NCBI GenBank assembly: GCA_009720755.1
Contig: WNKV01000006.1
Span: forward strand, 186,001 to 250,000
Direction: 5' to 3'
Length of the DNA: 64,000 nucleotides
DNA from: Rhodoplanes serenus
GTDB taxonomy: Bacteria > Pseudomonadota > Alphaproteobacteria > Rhizobiales > Xanthobacteraceae
The notes under the pieces are model-generated. The model saw nothing but the letters and a program-made list of their open reading frames with translations. It did not search any database and was not told the origin of the DNA. The translations under genes and the position numbers were made by a program. This document shows positions 57,954 to 64,000 of this stretch, piece by piece. Numbering within the stretch: the stretch's first letter is position 1; the number at the start of each line of letters is the position of its first letter.

Positions 57954-58919
57954 TCATGACAGCAGGAGATCGCAGTAGCGCTCACCCGTCCGGGTGCCGG
58001 CGATCACGTCCAAGAACAGGAACTGGCCGGACGGGTTGATCTCCAGGAAGAAGATGCGGCCGTCCGGGTCCTCGCGCAGATCGACGGCGCCGCTGGCGAG
58101 CCCGAGCCGCCGGCACAGGACGAGCAGCTTCTCGATCAACCCGGCCGGCAGTGTCGCCTGGACGAGCCCGTAGTCCTGATCGAGCCGCCAGTCGTAATGG
58201 GCCTTGGGATTGCGGATCGTCACCTCAGTGACGAAGGCGTCGTCGCCGATCAGCATCACCCGGTACTCGCGGCCGCGCGGGATGTAGCGCTGGAAGATCA
58301 CCGGCGCGAAGTCGAGCCGCCACAGGTCCGCCAAGTCCTCGGGCCGCAGCGGCCGCGTGTCGGTCATCATCAGATCGGTGCCGGAGAATGCCTTGTAGAT
58401 GACCGCGTCGTGCCGCTCCGCGAAGGCGCGGACCTCCTCGGCATCGTTGCCGATCAGCGTCGGCGGCACATCGAGCCCGATCGCAGCCGCGACGGCGAGC
58501 TGATAGGGCTTGTAGGCCGCGCGCTGCTCGGCCTCGGGATCGTTGTAGATCGGCCGCCCGGCCGCCGCCAGGAGGCCCCACAGTGCCTCGCGACACTCGC
58601 GCGCCGCAAAGCGGCGCTCCTCGGCGTTCCTGATCCGCGGATCGACGGCCGGATGAAGCGGGCGGCGCCACCAGATCGCGTGATAGTCGCCGAGCGGCCG
58701 GTCGCCGAGGCGGACGTCGACCGCGGCGCCGCCGCCGTCGTGGTCGGCCACCGCCAGCGAGGCGCGCAGCCGTCCGGGGAACAGCGCCGTGTCGACGATG
58801 TCGGCGTCGGCACCACGCTTCTGCAAGAGGCCCTGGATGGCGACGGCATGGAAGTCGTCGTCCTTGGACAGGATCAGCACACGTTTCCCGGCCGACGGGC
58901 CGGCACTGATTTGGGACAT
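57954..58919 (-). CDS. MvdD-like ATP-grasp ligase, probable graspetide synthetase
   Basis: A 321-residue ATP-grasp enzyme. RVLILSKDDDFHAVAI and YHAIWWRRP (residues 79-87) match the N-terminal and WWRRP motifs of microviridin/graspetide ligases. YNDPEAEQRAAYKPYQLAVA follows, Lys176 in AVIYKAFSG is a likely ATP contact, and Asp280, Glu293 and Asn295 in GAVDL and FLEINPSGQFLFLD form the Mg site. Enzymes of this group make ester or amide crosslinks between Ser/Thr/Lys and Asp/Glu side chains of a precursor. A Thr/Asp-rich small gene lies directly upstream on the same strand, 40 bases away. The start could also be GTG 58925. A RimK-like role on another protein is the main alternative. Confidence 0.78.
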   Translation of the reverse strand: MSQISAGPSAGKRVLILSKDDDFHAVAIQGLLQKRGADADIVDTALFPGRLRASLAVADHDGGGAAVDVRLGDRPLGDYHAIWWRRPLHPAVDPRIRNAEERRFAARECREALWGLLAAAGRPIYNDPEAEQRAAYKPYQLAVAAAIGLDVPPTLIGNDAEEVRAFAERHDAVIYKAFSGTDLMMTDTRPLRPEDLADLWRLDFAPVIFQRYIPRGREYRVMLIGDDAFVTEVTIRNPKAHYDWRLDQDYGLVQATLPAGLIEKLLVLCRRLGLASGAVDLREDPDGRIFFLEINPSGQFLFLDVIAGTRTGERYCDLLLS

Positions 58920-58959
58920 GGGCACCGACGCTGGAGCAGACGCGGACCGCGGGTGGTGC

Positions 58960-59346
58960 TCAGATCGGGATGTCGATCACGCCGCCGGTGCCCGGATCGT
59001 CGTTCTTGATGTCGTCGGTCACCGTGATGGTCTTTCCGGCATCGGTGGTCTGATCGGTGGTGACGTCGATGCCGACGCCCTGGGGCGGCTTGGTCTGGGT
59101 CGACGAGAAGGTCGGCGAGGAGGCGAGCTGCTGGGAGCAGGTCGAGTCGGTCCCGGTTGCCGAGGCGCGCACCTTGTCGATGTCGAGGCCGTTGACGCGG
59201 GCCCATTCGACCTCGAGCATCGCCTTGAGCTCTGCGTCGACCGCATCGGCGGCGACCTCCTTGGCACGGCTGTCGCGGGTGGTGACGAAGAGTTGCAGGC
59301 CCTTGTCGTCGAAGGGTTTGTCGGACGGCTTGTCGTCGGAGGTCAT
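58960..59346 (-). CDS. Putative graspetide precursor peptide
   Basis: A 128-residue protein with no database-like domain that I recognise. Residues 1-16 are charged. Residues 17-62 form a predicted helical leader (GLQLFVTTRDSRAKEVAADA; AELKAMLEVEWARVNGLDID). A Ser/Thr/Gln linker follows at about 63-90. The C-terminal 37 residues are rich in Thr and Asp: VTTDQTTDAGKTITVTDD, then NDDPGTGGVIDIPI. Clustered Thr acceptors beside Asp donors are what graspetide cores look like. One Cys (70) and no signal peptide. It is the upstream partner of the ATP-grasp gene, which supports a precursor role. The alternative is an unrelated acidic protein. Confidence 0.7.
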   Translation of the reverse strand: MTSDDKPSDKPFDDKGLQLFVTTRDSRAKEVAADAVDAELKAMLEVEWARVNGLDIDKVRASATGTDSTCSQQLASSPTFSSTQTKPPQGVGIDVTTDQTTDAGKTITVTDDIKNDDPGTGGVIDIPI

Positions 59347-59656
59347 GGGCGTACTCCAGCAAATCACGAAAGCAAGGACCGGATCGGTCCCGCCAGGCAA
59401 TGAAAGGGTCGACGATGGGCGGTACCATCGCACGCTTTCAGCGGTTTTCAAGATCGGAACCAACCGGATGGCGTGGTGAGAGGGCGAACGAAGCCACTCC
59501 CGAGCCGCCCGCCAGCGGGCTGGCGGCGGCGCCGCGTGGACGTCGGTAGCGCGGTGCGACACTGCTGCCCCTCGTTGCGCTCGATCAAGGTGCCGCGTCG
59601 TTCTGGTCATATTAGAATGTGTTGCTCGGCGGCTTCGATCGGAGAGGAGAGGGCGC
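59347..59656. other. Divergent promoter region between precursor and YeeE-type genes
   Basis: 310 bases without a supported gene. It must contain promoters in both directions. catattagaatg near 59608-59620 resembles a -10 element for the rightward gene. No operator is identifiable. Confidence 0.4.
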
Positions 59657-60766
59657 GTGGATGCCACGGTGATCATCGACCGGCTGGGCGAAGGGCCGGT
59701 GCTGACCCTCGGCGGCATCGCGGTCGGCGCGGCGTTCGGCTTCGCGGCCCAGCGCAGCCGCTTCTGCCTGCGGGCCGCGTCGATCGAGTTCTTCCATGGC
59801 CATGTCGGTCAGAAGGTCGCGGTCTGGCTGATGGCCTTCGCGACCGCCGTGGTGTGGACGCAAGCCTTCATCCTGCTCGATCTGCTCGACGTCTCCGAGG
59901 CCCGTCAGCTCGCCCAGCGCGGCAGCCTGTCGGGGGCGATCATCGGCGGCCTGATGTTCGGCGCCGGGATGATCATGACGCGCGGCTGCGCCAGCCGGCT
60001 GCTGGTGCTCTCCGCCACCGGAAACCTGCGGGCGCTGCTCTCCGGGCTGGTGATGGCGGTGGCGGCCCAGTCGGCCTATCGCGGCGCGCTGGCGCCACTG
60101 CGCGAGACCATCACGGGCTGGTGGACCATCGACGGGGCCGGTGCCCGCGATCTGCTGGTGGTGCTCGGGGTCGGCCACGGCCACGCGCTCGCGATCGGCC
60201 TGGTATGGTGCGCGGCGGCGTATTTCTACGCGGTCCGGAGCCGGCTGCCGGCCGGCACCTGGTTCACGGCCTCCGGCGTCGGCGGCATGGTGGCGGTCGG
60301 CTGGCTGCTCACTTACGTGATCTCGCAGGCGAGCTTCGCGCCCACCCGCATCACCAGCATCACCTTCACGGGGCCGTCCGCCGACACCCTGATGTTCGTG
60401 CTCGATCAGTCGCGCATGGTGTGGAACTTCGACATCGGCCTGGTGCCGGGCGTTTTCCTCGGGTCGCTCGCCGCCGCGCTCCTGTTCCGCGAGTTCCAGC
60501 TCCTCGGCTTCCGCGACGGCCACTCGATGCGGCGCTACATCGTCGGCGCGGTGCTGATGGGGTTCGGCGGCATGCTGGCGGGGGGCTGCGCGGTCGGCGC
60601 CGGGGTGTCGGGCGGCGCCATCTTCGCGCTCACCGCCTGGGTCACGCTCGCCTGCATCTGGGTCGCGGCCGGCGTCACCGACTGGCTGATGGACCGCGAG
60701 CCGGCGGTGCCGGCCGAAGTGGCCGCTGCCGCCGGGGCTTCGCAGGGCTCCGGCCGGGCCGGCTGA
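59657..60766 (+). CDS. YeeE/YedE-family thiosulfate/sulfur transporter
   Basis: A 369-residue membrane protein with about ten helices. The conserved cysteine motifs are SRFCLRAA near the N terminus, MTRGCASRLLVLSATGNLRAL, and LAGGCAVGAGVSGGAIFAL. These match YeeE/YedE (TsuA-like) proteins, where the cysteines relay thiosulfate through a pore. The GTG start at 59657 has GGAGAGGAGAG upstream. Neighbouring sox-type genes support a role in bringing in thiosulfate or another sulfur species. It ends 3 bases before the convergent thioredoxin-like gene. Confidence 0.88.
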   Translation: MDATVIIDRLGEGPVLTLGGIAVGAAFGFAAQRSRFCLRAASIEFFHGHVGQKVAVWLMAFATAVVWTQAFILLDLLDVSEARQLAQRGSLSGAIIGGLMFGAGMIMTRGCASRLLVLSATGNLRALLSGLVMAVAAQSAYRGALAPLRETITGWWTIDGAGARDLLVVLGVGHGHALAIGLVWCAAAYFYAVRSRLPAGTWFTASGVGGMVAVGWLLTYVISQASFAPTRITSITFTGPSADTLMFVLDQSRMVWNFDIGLVPGVFLGSLAAALLFREFQLLGFRDGHSMRRYIVGAVLMGFGGMLAGGCAVGAGVSGGAIFALTAWVTLACIWVAAGVTDWLMDREPAVPAEVAAAAGASQGSGRAG

Positions 60767-60769
60767 CGC

Positions 60770-61192
60770 TCACGGCGTCACGTCGGCGGGAAGCTGCTCC
60801 AGGAGCCGGTCCAGACGGCCCCAGAAGAAATCCTCGCCCGGATAGCCCTCGATCCGGCCGAGCTCGGCGCCGTCCAGCAGCAGCACGAAGGTCGGTGTGT
60901 AGCGGACCGGCCGTGCGAGCCGCAGCCCGGCGGCCGCCACGTCGCGCTTCTCGATCTCGCGCAGCGGTGCCCGCCGCGCCTCCGGTGTCTTGTGATAAAT
61001 CGTGCCGATCTTGAGGTCCCACTCGCGGCAATAGGGGCAGCCGGCCTCGCGCACATACAGAAGCTGCACCCGCCCGCCTGCACCCGTGGCCGGCGAGGCT
61101 GCCGCCGGCATGGCACCACACGCGAGCACCGTGGCGGACAGAGCGGCGGTCGCGACTGCGAGAAGGGCGCGGCGATGAAGCGGGTTCGTCAT
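60770..61192 (-). CDS. Exported thioredoxin-like protein (CPYC)
   Basis: A 140-residue precursor with a basic, hydrophobic N terminus (RRALLAVATAALSATVLACG) as signal peptide. A short thioredoxin-fold domain follows: LLYVREAGCPYCREWDLKIG with a CPYC redox pair, YTPTFVLLLDG with cis-Pro, and EGYPGEDFFW. It resembles periplasmic SoxS/SoxW-type thioredoxins of sulfur oxidisers. It is divergent from ccdA, which would supply electrons across the membrane. A start at 61192 fits the signal peptide. Confidence 0.82.
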   Translation of the reverse strand: MTNPLHRRALLAVATAALSATVLACGAMPAAASPATGAGGRVQLLYVREAGCPYCREWDLKIGTIYHKTPEARRAPLREIEKRDVAAAGLRLARPVRYTPTFVLLLDGAELGRIEGYPGEDFFWGRLDRLLEQLPADVTP

Positions 61193-61253
61193 GCGGCTGT
61201 CTCGTCGGGCTGTCTCGTCGCCGGGGACCGAGACGGCATGAATGCACGATCGT

Positions 61254-61306
61254 TTATATTTGCAATCGTGGCGGCGACTGCGCCACCATGGCGCAAGCCA
61301 ATATAA
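61254..61306. promoter_or_regulatory. Inverted AT-rich arms in the thioredoxin-ccdA divergent gap
   Basis: ttatatt (61254-61260) and aatataa (61300-61306) are inverse copies 46 bases apart centre to centre, each next to tgc/gca. Between them gtggcg and cgccac form a hairpin (61268-61286). In this GC-rich genome such AT arms stand out as paired -10 elements or binding sites of a regulator such as an ArsR-type SoxR. The assignment is tentative. Confidence 0.4.
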
Positions 61307-61352
61307 CATGTGGTCGCGGCCCGACACCGCCGCGGCCGGGAGGGAATGCCGG

Positions 61353-62090
61353 ATGACGCTCGATGTCGGGCTGGCGGCGGCCGCGCTGGCCGGGCTCCTG
61401 TCGTTCCTGAGCCCCTGCGTGCTGCCGCTGGTGCCGCCCTACCTGACCTGGCTGGCCGGCTCGTCGCTCGACGAGCTGACTGCCGACACGCCGTCGCGCG
61501 GGACGACGACCCGCGCGCTGGTGCGGGCGGCCGCTTTCGTGGCCGGCTTCGGCACCGTGTTCGTGGCGCTCGGCGCCAGCGCGTCGCTGATCGGCAGCCT
61601 GCTGGTCGACCATCTGACGCTGCTGTCGCGAATAGCGGGCGTTATCATCGCGGTGCTCGGGCTGCACTTCGTCGGCCTCGTGCGCATCCCGCTGCTCTAT
61701 CGCGAGGCGCGCTTCGGTCTCGGCGGACGCTCGGTGAGCCTCGTCGGCGCCTATGTGCTGGGGCTCGCCTTCGCGTTCGGCTGGACCCCCTGTGTCGGGC
61801 CGGTGCTGGCCTCCATCCTGCTGATCGCCGGGGCCGAGGAGTCGGCCGGGCAGGGGGCCGCGCTGCTCGCCGCCTATGGGGCCGGCATCGGTGTGCCGTT
61901 CCTGCTCGCGGCCGCGTTCGTGCGACCGTTTCTCGGTTTCCTCGGCCGCTTCCGCCATCATCTTGGTACCATCGAGAAGGTGATCGGCGTGCTGCTGATC
62001 GTCACCGGTGTGCTCATCTTCACCGGCTCCATGGCCGACATCGCCGGCTGGCTGCTCGAGACTGTTCCGGCACTGGGGCGGATCGGATGA
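61353..62090 (+). CDS. ccdA: CcdA-type cytochrome c biogenesis / thiol transport protein
   Basis: A 245-residue protein with six membrane helices. LLSFLSPCVLPLVPPYLTWLAG holds the first redox Cys and the PCxLPLxP motif, and FGWTPCVGPVLASILLIAG the second. CcdA passes reducing equivalents from cytosolic thioredoxin to periplasmic thioredoxin-like proteins. Here two such proteins are encoded on either side, so this is probably the electron feed for Sox thiol chemistry (SoxV-like role) as well as cytochrome maturation. GGGAGGG ahead of ATG 61353. Confidence 0.93.
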   Translation: MTLDVGLAAAALAGLLSFLSPCVLPLVPPYLTWLAGSSLDELTADTPSRGTTTRALVRAAAFVAGFGTVFVALGASASLIGSLLVDHLTLLSRIAGVIIAVLGLHFVGLVRIPLLYREARFGLGGRSVSLVGAYVLGLAFAFGWTPCVGPVLASILLIAGAEESAGQGAALLAAYGAGIGVPFLLAAAFVRPFLGFLGRFRHHLGTIEKVIGVLLIVTGVLIFTGSMADIAGWLLETVPALGRIG

Positions 62091-62116
62091 CCGGCCGGCC
62101 GCCACAGCCGCACACT

Positions 62117-62764
62117 TCACCCGAAGCGGAACCGCATCAACTGCTCGAAGGCGCGCAGCTCGATCAGGAAGCGATGCAGCATGTCGCGGTCGGTGGTGGC
62201 GACCGCCTCGGGCAGGCGTGCCAGCGACGCGCGGCTGCCGTCGACCAGACGGCGGAAGTCGGGATCGGCCTTGATGTCGGCCGGCGCCTCGCCGTCGCAC
62301 AACGCGAAGGCGGCGTCGGTCGCCGCCGCAGCCTTGACGATGTCGGCCCGCACCTCCGGCCGGGTGAGATCGGGGGCCCGGGTTCGGCTGGCATCGAGCA
62401 CCGCATAGACGGCGGACAAGTCGCGCACGCAGTCGGCGAAGACGCGGCGACCGGCGGTGCGGCGCGCCTTGGCCATGTCGTCGGCGAGCCGCTCGGTCTC
62501 CTCGCCCGCCGCCGTCAGATCGCCGGTGTCGACGGCGGCGAGCGCCGCGGCGGCGCGCGCTCGCAGCGGTCCGTCGGGGAGTGCCTTGACGAGGCGCTCC
62601 AGCGCCAGCGCGGCAAGCTCCGCATTGCCGGTGCGCAGATAGCCGGCCGCGAGTCGCCGATCCGCGAGCACCGTCGCGTCCGTCGCATCCGTGCGGGTCT
62701 GCGCCGGAAGCGGCGCTGCTGCGAGCACGAGCGCCGCGGCGACCAGCATCACGCCGCCCAGCAT
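62117..62764 (-). CDS. Exported helical protein of unknown function
   Basis: A 215-residue precursor. MLGGVMLVAAALVLAAAPLPAQ is a signal peptide. The mature part is all-helical, Ala-rich and TPR-like (LAAGYLRTGNAELAALALERLVKALPDG; RARAAAALAAVDTGDLTAAG), then a four-helix segment ending LHRFLIELRAFEQLMRF. Two cysteines occur (FADCVRDL, FALCDGEA) and could form a disulfide. I do not recognise the family. Its position between ccdA and a SoxW-like gene suggests a periplasmic role in sulfur metabolism. The start is weakly supported, and the promoter side contains a dispersed repeat. Confidence 0.6.
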   Translation of the reverse strand: MLGGVMLVAAALVLAAAPLPAQTRTDATDATVLADRRLAAGYLRTGNAELAALALERLVKALPDGPLRARAAAALAAVDTGDLTAAGEETERLADDMAKARRTAGRRVFADCVRDLSAVYAVLDASRTRAPDLTRPEVRADIVKAAAATDAAFALCDGEAPADIKADPDFRRLVDGSRASLARLPEAVATTDRDMLHRFLIELRAFEQLMRFRFG

Positions 62765-62804
62765 CGCCGTGCTGCGCCGCGCCTTTCGGGCTCCGTGCGC
62801 CCGG

Positions 62805-62910
62805 CCCAGAGCGGAAACCGATCCAACGGGATCGGCCCCCGCTCTGGAAGTCCTTGTTTGATCGCATTTTCGACGGCGAACCGGATTCCACTTCGTCGAA
62901 AAATGCTCTA
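62805..62910 (-). repeat. Dispersed two-hairpin repeat, copy B (inverted)
   Basis: Read on the minus strand it runs agagcatttttcgacgaag, ccggttcgccgtcgaaaatg, then caaggacttccagagcgg and a closing hairpin. That is the same element as at 21364-21466. The outer hairpin ccagagcgg/ccgctctgg spans 62806-62848. It lies between two divergent genes and probably covers or displaces their promoter region. Confidence 0.8.
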
Positions 62911-62942
62911 GGTCTCCTGAAAACACCATGAGGGAAACGTCC

Positions 62943-63530
62943 ATGCTGTCACGTCGCAAGCTGATCACCGCGGCGGTTGCGGCCTCGCTGCCCCCGGCCG
63001 CGATGGCCGTCTCGGGTGTCACACGCGCCGAGGGACTGAAGCTCGGCGAAGACGGGCTGCCGCATGTCGAGTGGTTCCTCCAGAGCCTGCTCGAACTCGC
63101 CGACGACGTCTCGCTGGCGGCCCAGAACGGCAAGCGCCTGGCCGTGATGTGGGAGCTGCGCGGGTGCCCCTATTGCCACGAAACCCACGTCAAAAACCTC
63201 GGCGATCCGACCATCGCATCTTACATCCGCGAGCGATTCGAGGTGGTGCAGCTCAATGTCGCCGGCGACCGCACGGTGGTCGACTTCGATGGCGAAAAGC
63301 TGACCGAGCGGCGGCTTGCCGAGAAGTACGGCGTGCGCTTCACCCCGACCTTCCAGTTCTTCGGCGAGGACGCCGAGGCGATGAAGGCCAAGAAGCCGCG
63401 CGACCGCGAGGTGGCGCGGGCGCAAGGTTATCTGGAGCCGAAGCACTTCGTCGCCCTGTTCCGCTTCGTCGCCGAGAAGGCGTACGAGAAGGGCACGCTG
63501 CGCGACTATCTGCGCGCCCAGGGGGCGTGA
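62943..63530 (+). CDS. SoxW-like exported thioredoxin-family protein
   Basis: A 195-residue precursor with a twin-arginine-like signal (LSRRKLITAAVAASLPPAAMA). The thioredoxin-fold domain has LAVMWELRGCPYCHETHVKNL with a CPYC pair, YGVRFTPTFQFFGED with the cis-Pro loop, and a long C-terminal helix (ALFRFVAEKAYEKGTLRDYL). It matches the SoxW-type thioredoxins of sulfur-oxidation clusters that keep SoxYZ reduced. GAGGG ahead makes ATG 62943 better than 62928. It is convergent with soxX across a palindromic repeat. Confidence 0.85.
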   Translation: MLSRRKLITAAVAASLPPAAMAVSGVTRAEGLKLGEDGLPHVEWFLQSLLELADDVSLAAQNGKRLAVMWELRGCPYCHETHVKNLGDPTIASYIRERFEVVQLNVAGDRTVVDFDGEKLTERRLAEKYGVRFTPTFQFFGEDAEAMKAKKPRDREVARAQGYLEPKHFVALFRFVAEKAYEKGTLRDYLRAQGA

Positions 63531-63550
63531 GCGGCGCGCTCCGCGCCGAT

Positions 63551-63644
63551 CGTAGCCCGGACGGAGCGCAGCGACGTCCGGGGGCGTTCGTGCGGATTAT
63601 CGCGAAGGCCCCCCGGGGTCTCGCCGGCTCGACCCCGGGCTACG
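63551..63644. repeat. Palindromic repeat between convergent genes
   Basis: Outer arms cgtagcccgg (63551-63560) and cgggctacg (63636-63644) with an inner gacggagcgcagcgacgtcc hairpin. The cgtagcccgg...gagcgcagcg...ccgggg wording is a known-looking REP type; a partial copy occurs near 44240-44277. It may act as a two-way transcript end. Confidence 0.75.
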
Positions 63645-63696
63645 CTCACCTCGATCTATAGGGTGTCGTGGCCACAGGGCGTCGCAGCGCGCCGCC

Positions 63697-64000
63697 TCAC
63701 TTGTTCACGGGCGAGGCTGGGTCGAGCAGGAACGCCACCGCGTCCTTGATCTGCTCCATCGTGAGGAACTTGTTGTGCCCGAAGCGCGGCATGTTCGAGC
63801 AAGCGAACACCGCCTGGGCGTTGTAGACGCGCTCGTAGACCTCCTTCTGGACCTCCGGCGTGTTGCCCTTGATCTTGCCGTAGCCGGTGAGGCTGGGCCC
63901 GAGGGTGCCGTAGCTGATCTCGGCCGGGGCGAGCTGGTGGCAGGCGTAGCAGTTGCCGCCATTGGGGAGCTTGGGATTGTCGCCCATACGGCCGCCGAAG
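63697..64000 (-). CDS. soxX: Sulfur-oxidation c-type cytochrome SoxX, 5' part beyond window
   Basis: The frame stays open to the window edge, so the N terminus, including the signal peptide, is missing. The visible 101 codons hold GGNCYACHQLAP (CxxCH heme site), LGPSLTGYGK, and ACSNMPRFGHNKFLT with the axial-ligand Met and a Cys, ending in AVAFLLDPASPVNK. This is the SoxX pattern. SoxXA attaches thiosulfate to the SoxY carrier in the periplasm. The ATG at 63987 is internal. soxA and soxYZ are expected just outside the window. Confidence 0.9.
   Translation of the reverse strand, partial: FGGRMGDNPKLPNGGNCYACHQLAPAEISYGTLGPSLTGYGKIKGNTPEVQKEVYERVYNAQAVFACSNMPRFGHNKFLTMEQIKDAVAFLLDPASPVNK

Noticed and set aside
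57954-58919. Glutathione synthetase or RimK assignment for the ATP-grasp gene.
   Set aside because: The WWRRP motif and paired Thr/Asp-rich small gene fit MvdD-like ligases better, although a RimK-like role is not excluded.

Overview
The window is a 64 kb piece of a very GC-rich chromosome. Everything recognisable points to an alphaproteobacterium, most likely a Hyphomicrobiales member with facultative chemolithoautotrophic or phototrophic capacity. The pointers are red-type (form IC) RubisCO with CbbX, a DUF2336 protein, a TIGR03808-like Tat-exported beta-helix protein, a trimodular Aas protein, sox-type sulfur-oxidation genes, and Rhizobiales-style palindromic intergenic repeats. No species can be named from sequence alone.

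Layout. 1-3.2 kb: a three-gene set for a C5 dicarboxylyl-CoA route (MaoC/FAS1-like hydratase, CitE-like lyase, family III CoA-transferase), fitting itaconate or mesaconate conversion to acetyl-CoA plus pyruvate (or glyoxylate plus propionyl-CoA). 3.4-9.1 kb: a methyltransferase, an SDR, a DUF2336 protein, a gamma-glutamylcyclotransferase-like protein, acylphosphatase, lipB, a stand-alone fliN and tRNA-Leu(GAG). 9.2-15 kb: a HicAB-type pair whose toxin gene carries a one-base frameshift, an acyltransferase-3 protein, an M15-like peptidase and two tandem polysaccharide deacetylases. 15-31 kb: mgtE, a GGDEF-EAL protein, isovaleryl-CoA dehydrogenase, twin aldo/keto reductases, queC overlapping a VUT-type transporter gene, several housekeeping or membrane genes, a response regulator with an Hpt protein, nadK and cutA.

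31-49 kb: a cobalamin riboswitch ahead of a TonB-dependent receptor, the Aas fusion gene, a 0.9 kb gene-free stretch holding a 15-nt tandem repeat, a Tat-exported beta-helix protein, an old yellow enzyme, an EF-hand protein, an SDR that has lost most of its catalytic residues, an MgtC-type protein, a YbdK-type ligase and treZ. 49-58 kb: the Calvin cycle operon cbbLSXFPTE with divergent cbbR and two spaced CbbR-type operators. Palindromic repeats sit in three of its spacers. 58-64 kb: a probable graspetide (RiPP) locus made of a Thr/Asp-rich precursor and an MvdD-like ATP-grasp ligase, then sulfur-oxidation genes (YeeE/YedE transporter, two CxxC thioredoxin-like proteins, CcdA, an unknown exported protein, and soxX running off the end).

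How the parts relate. The right third looks like a lithoautotrophy island. Thiosulfate import and Sox cytochromes would supply electrons, and RubisCO, phosphoribulokinase, transketolase and epimerase would fix carbon. The graspetide-like pair sits exactly between the two modules and is the most promising candidate for an undescribed system here.
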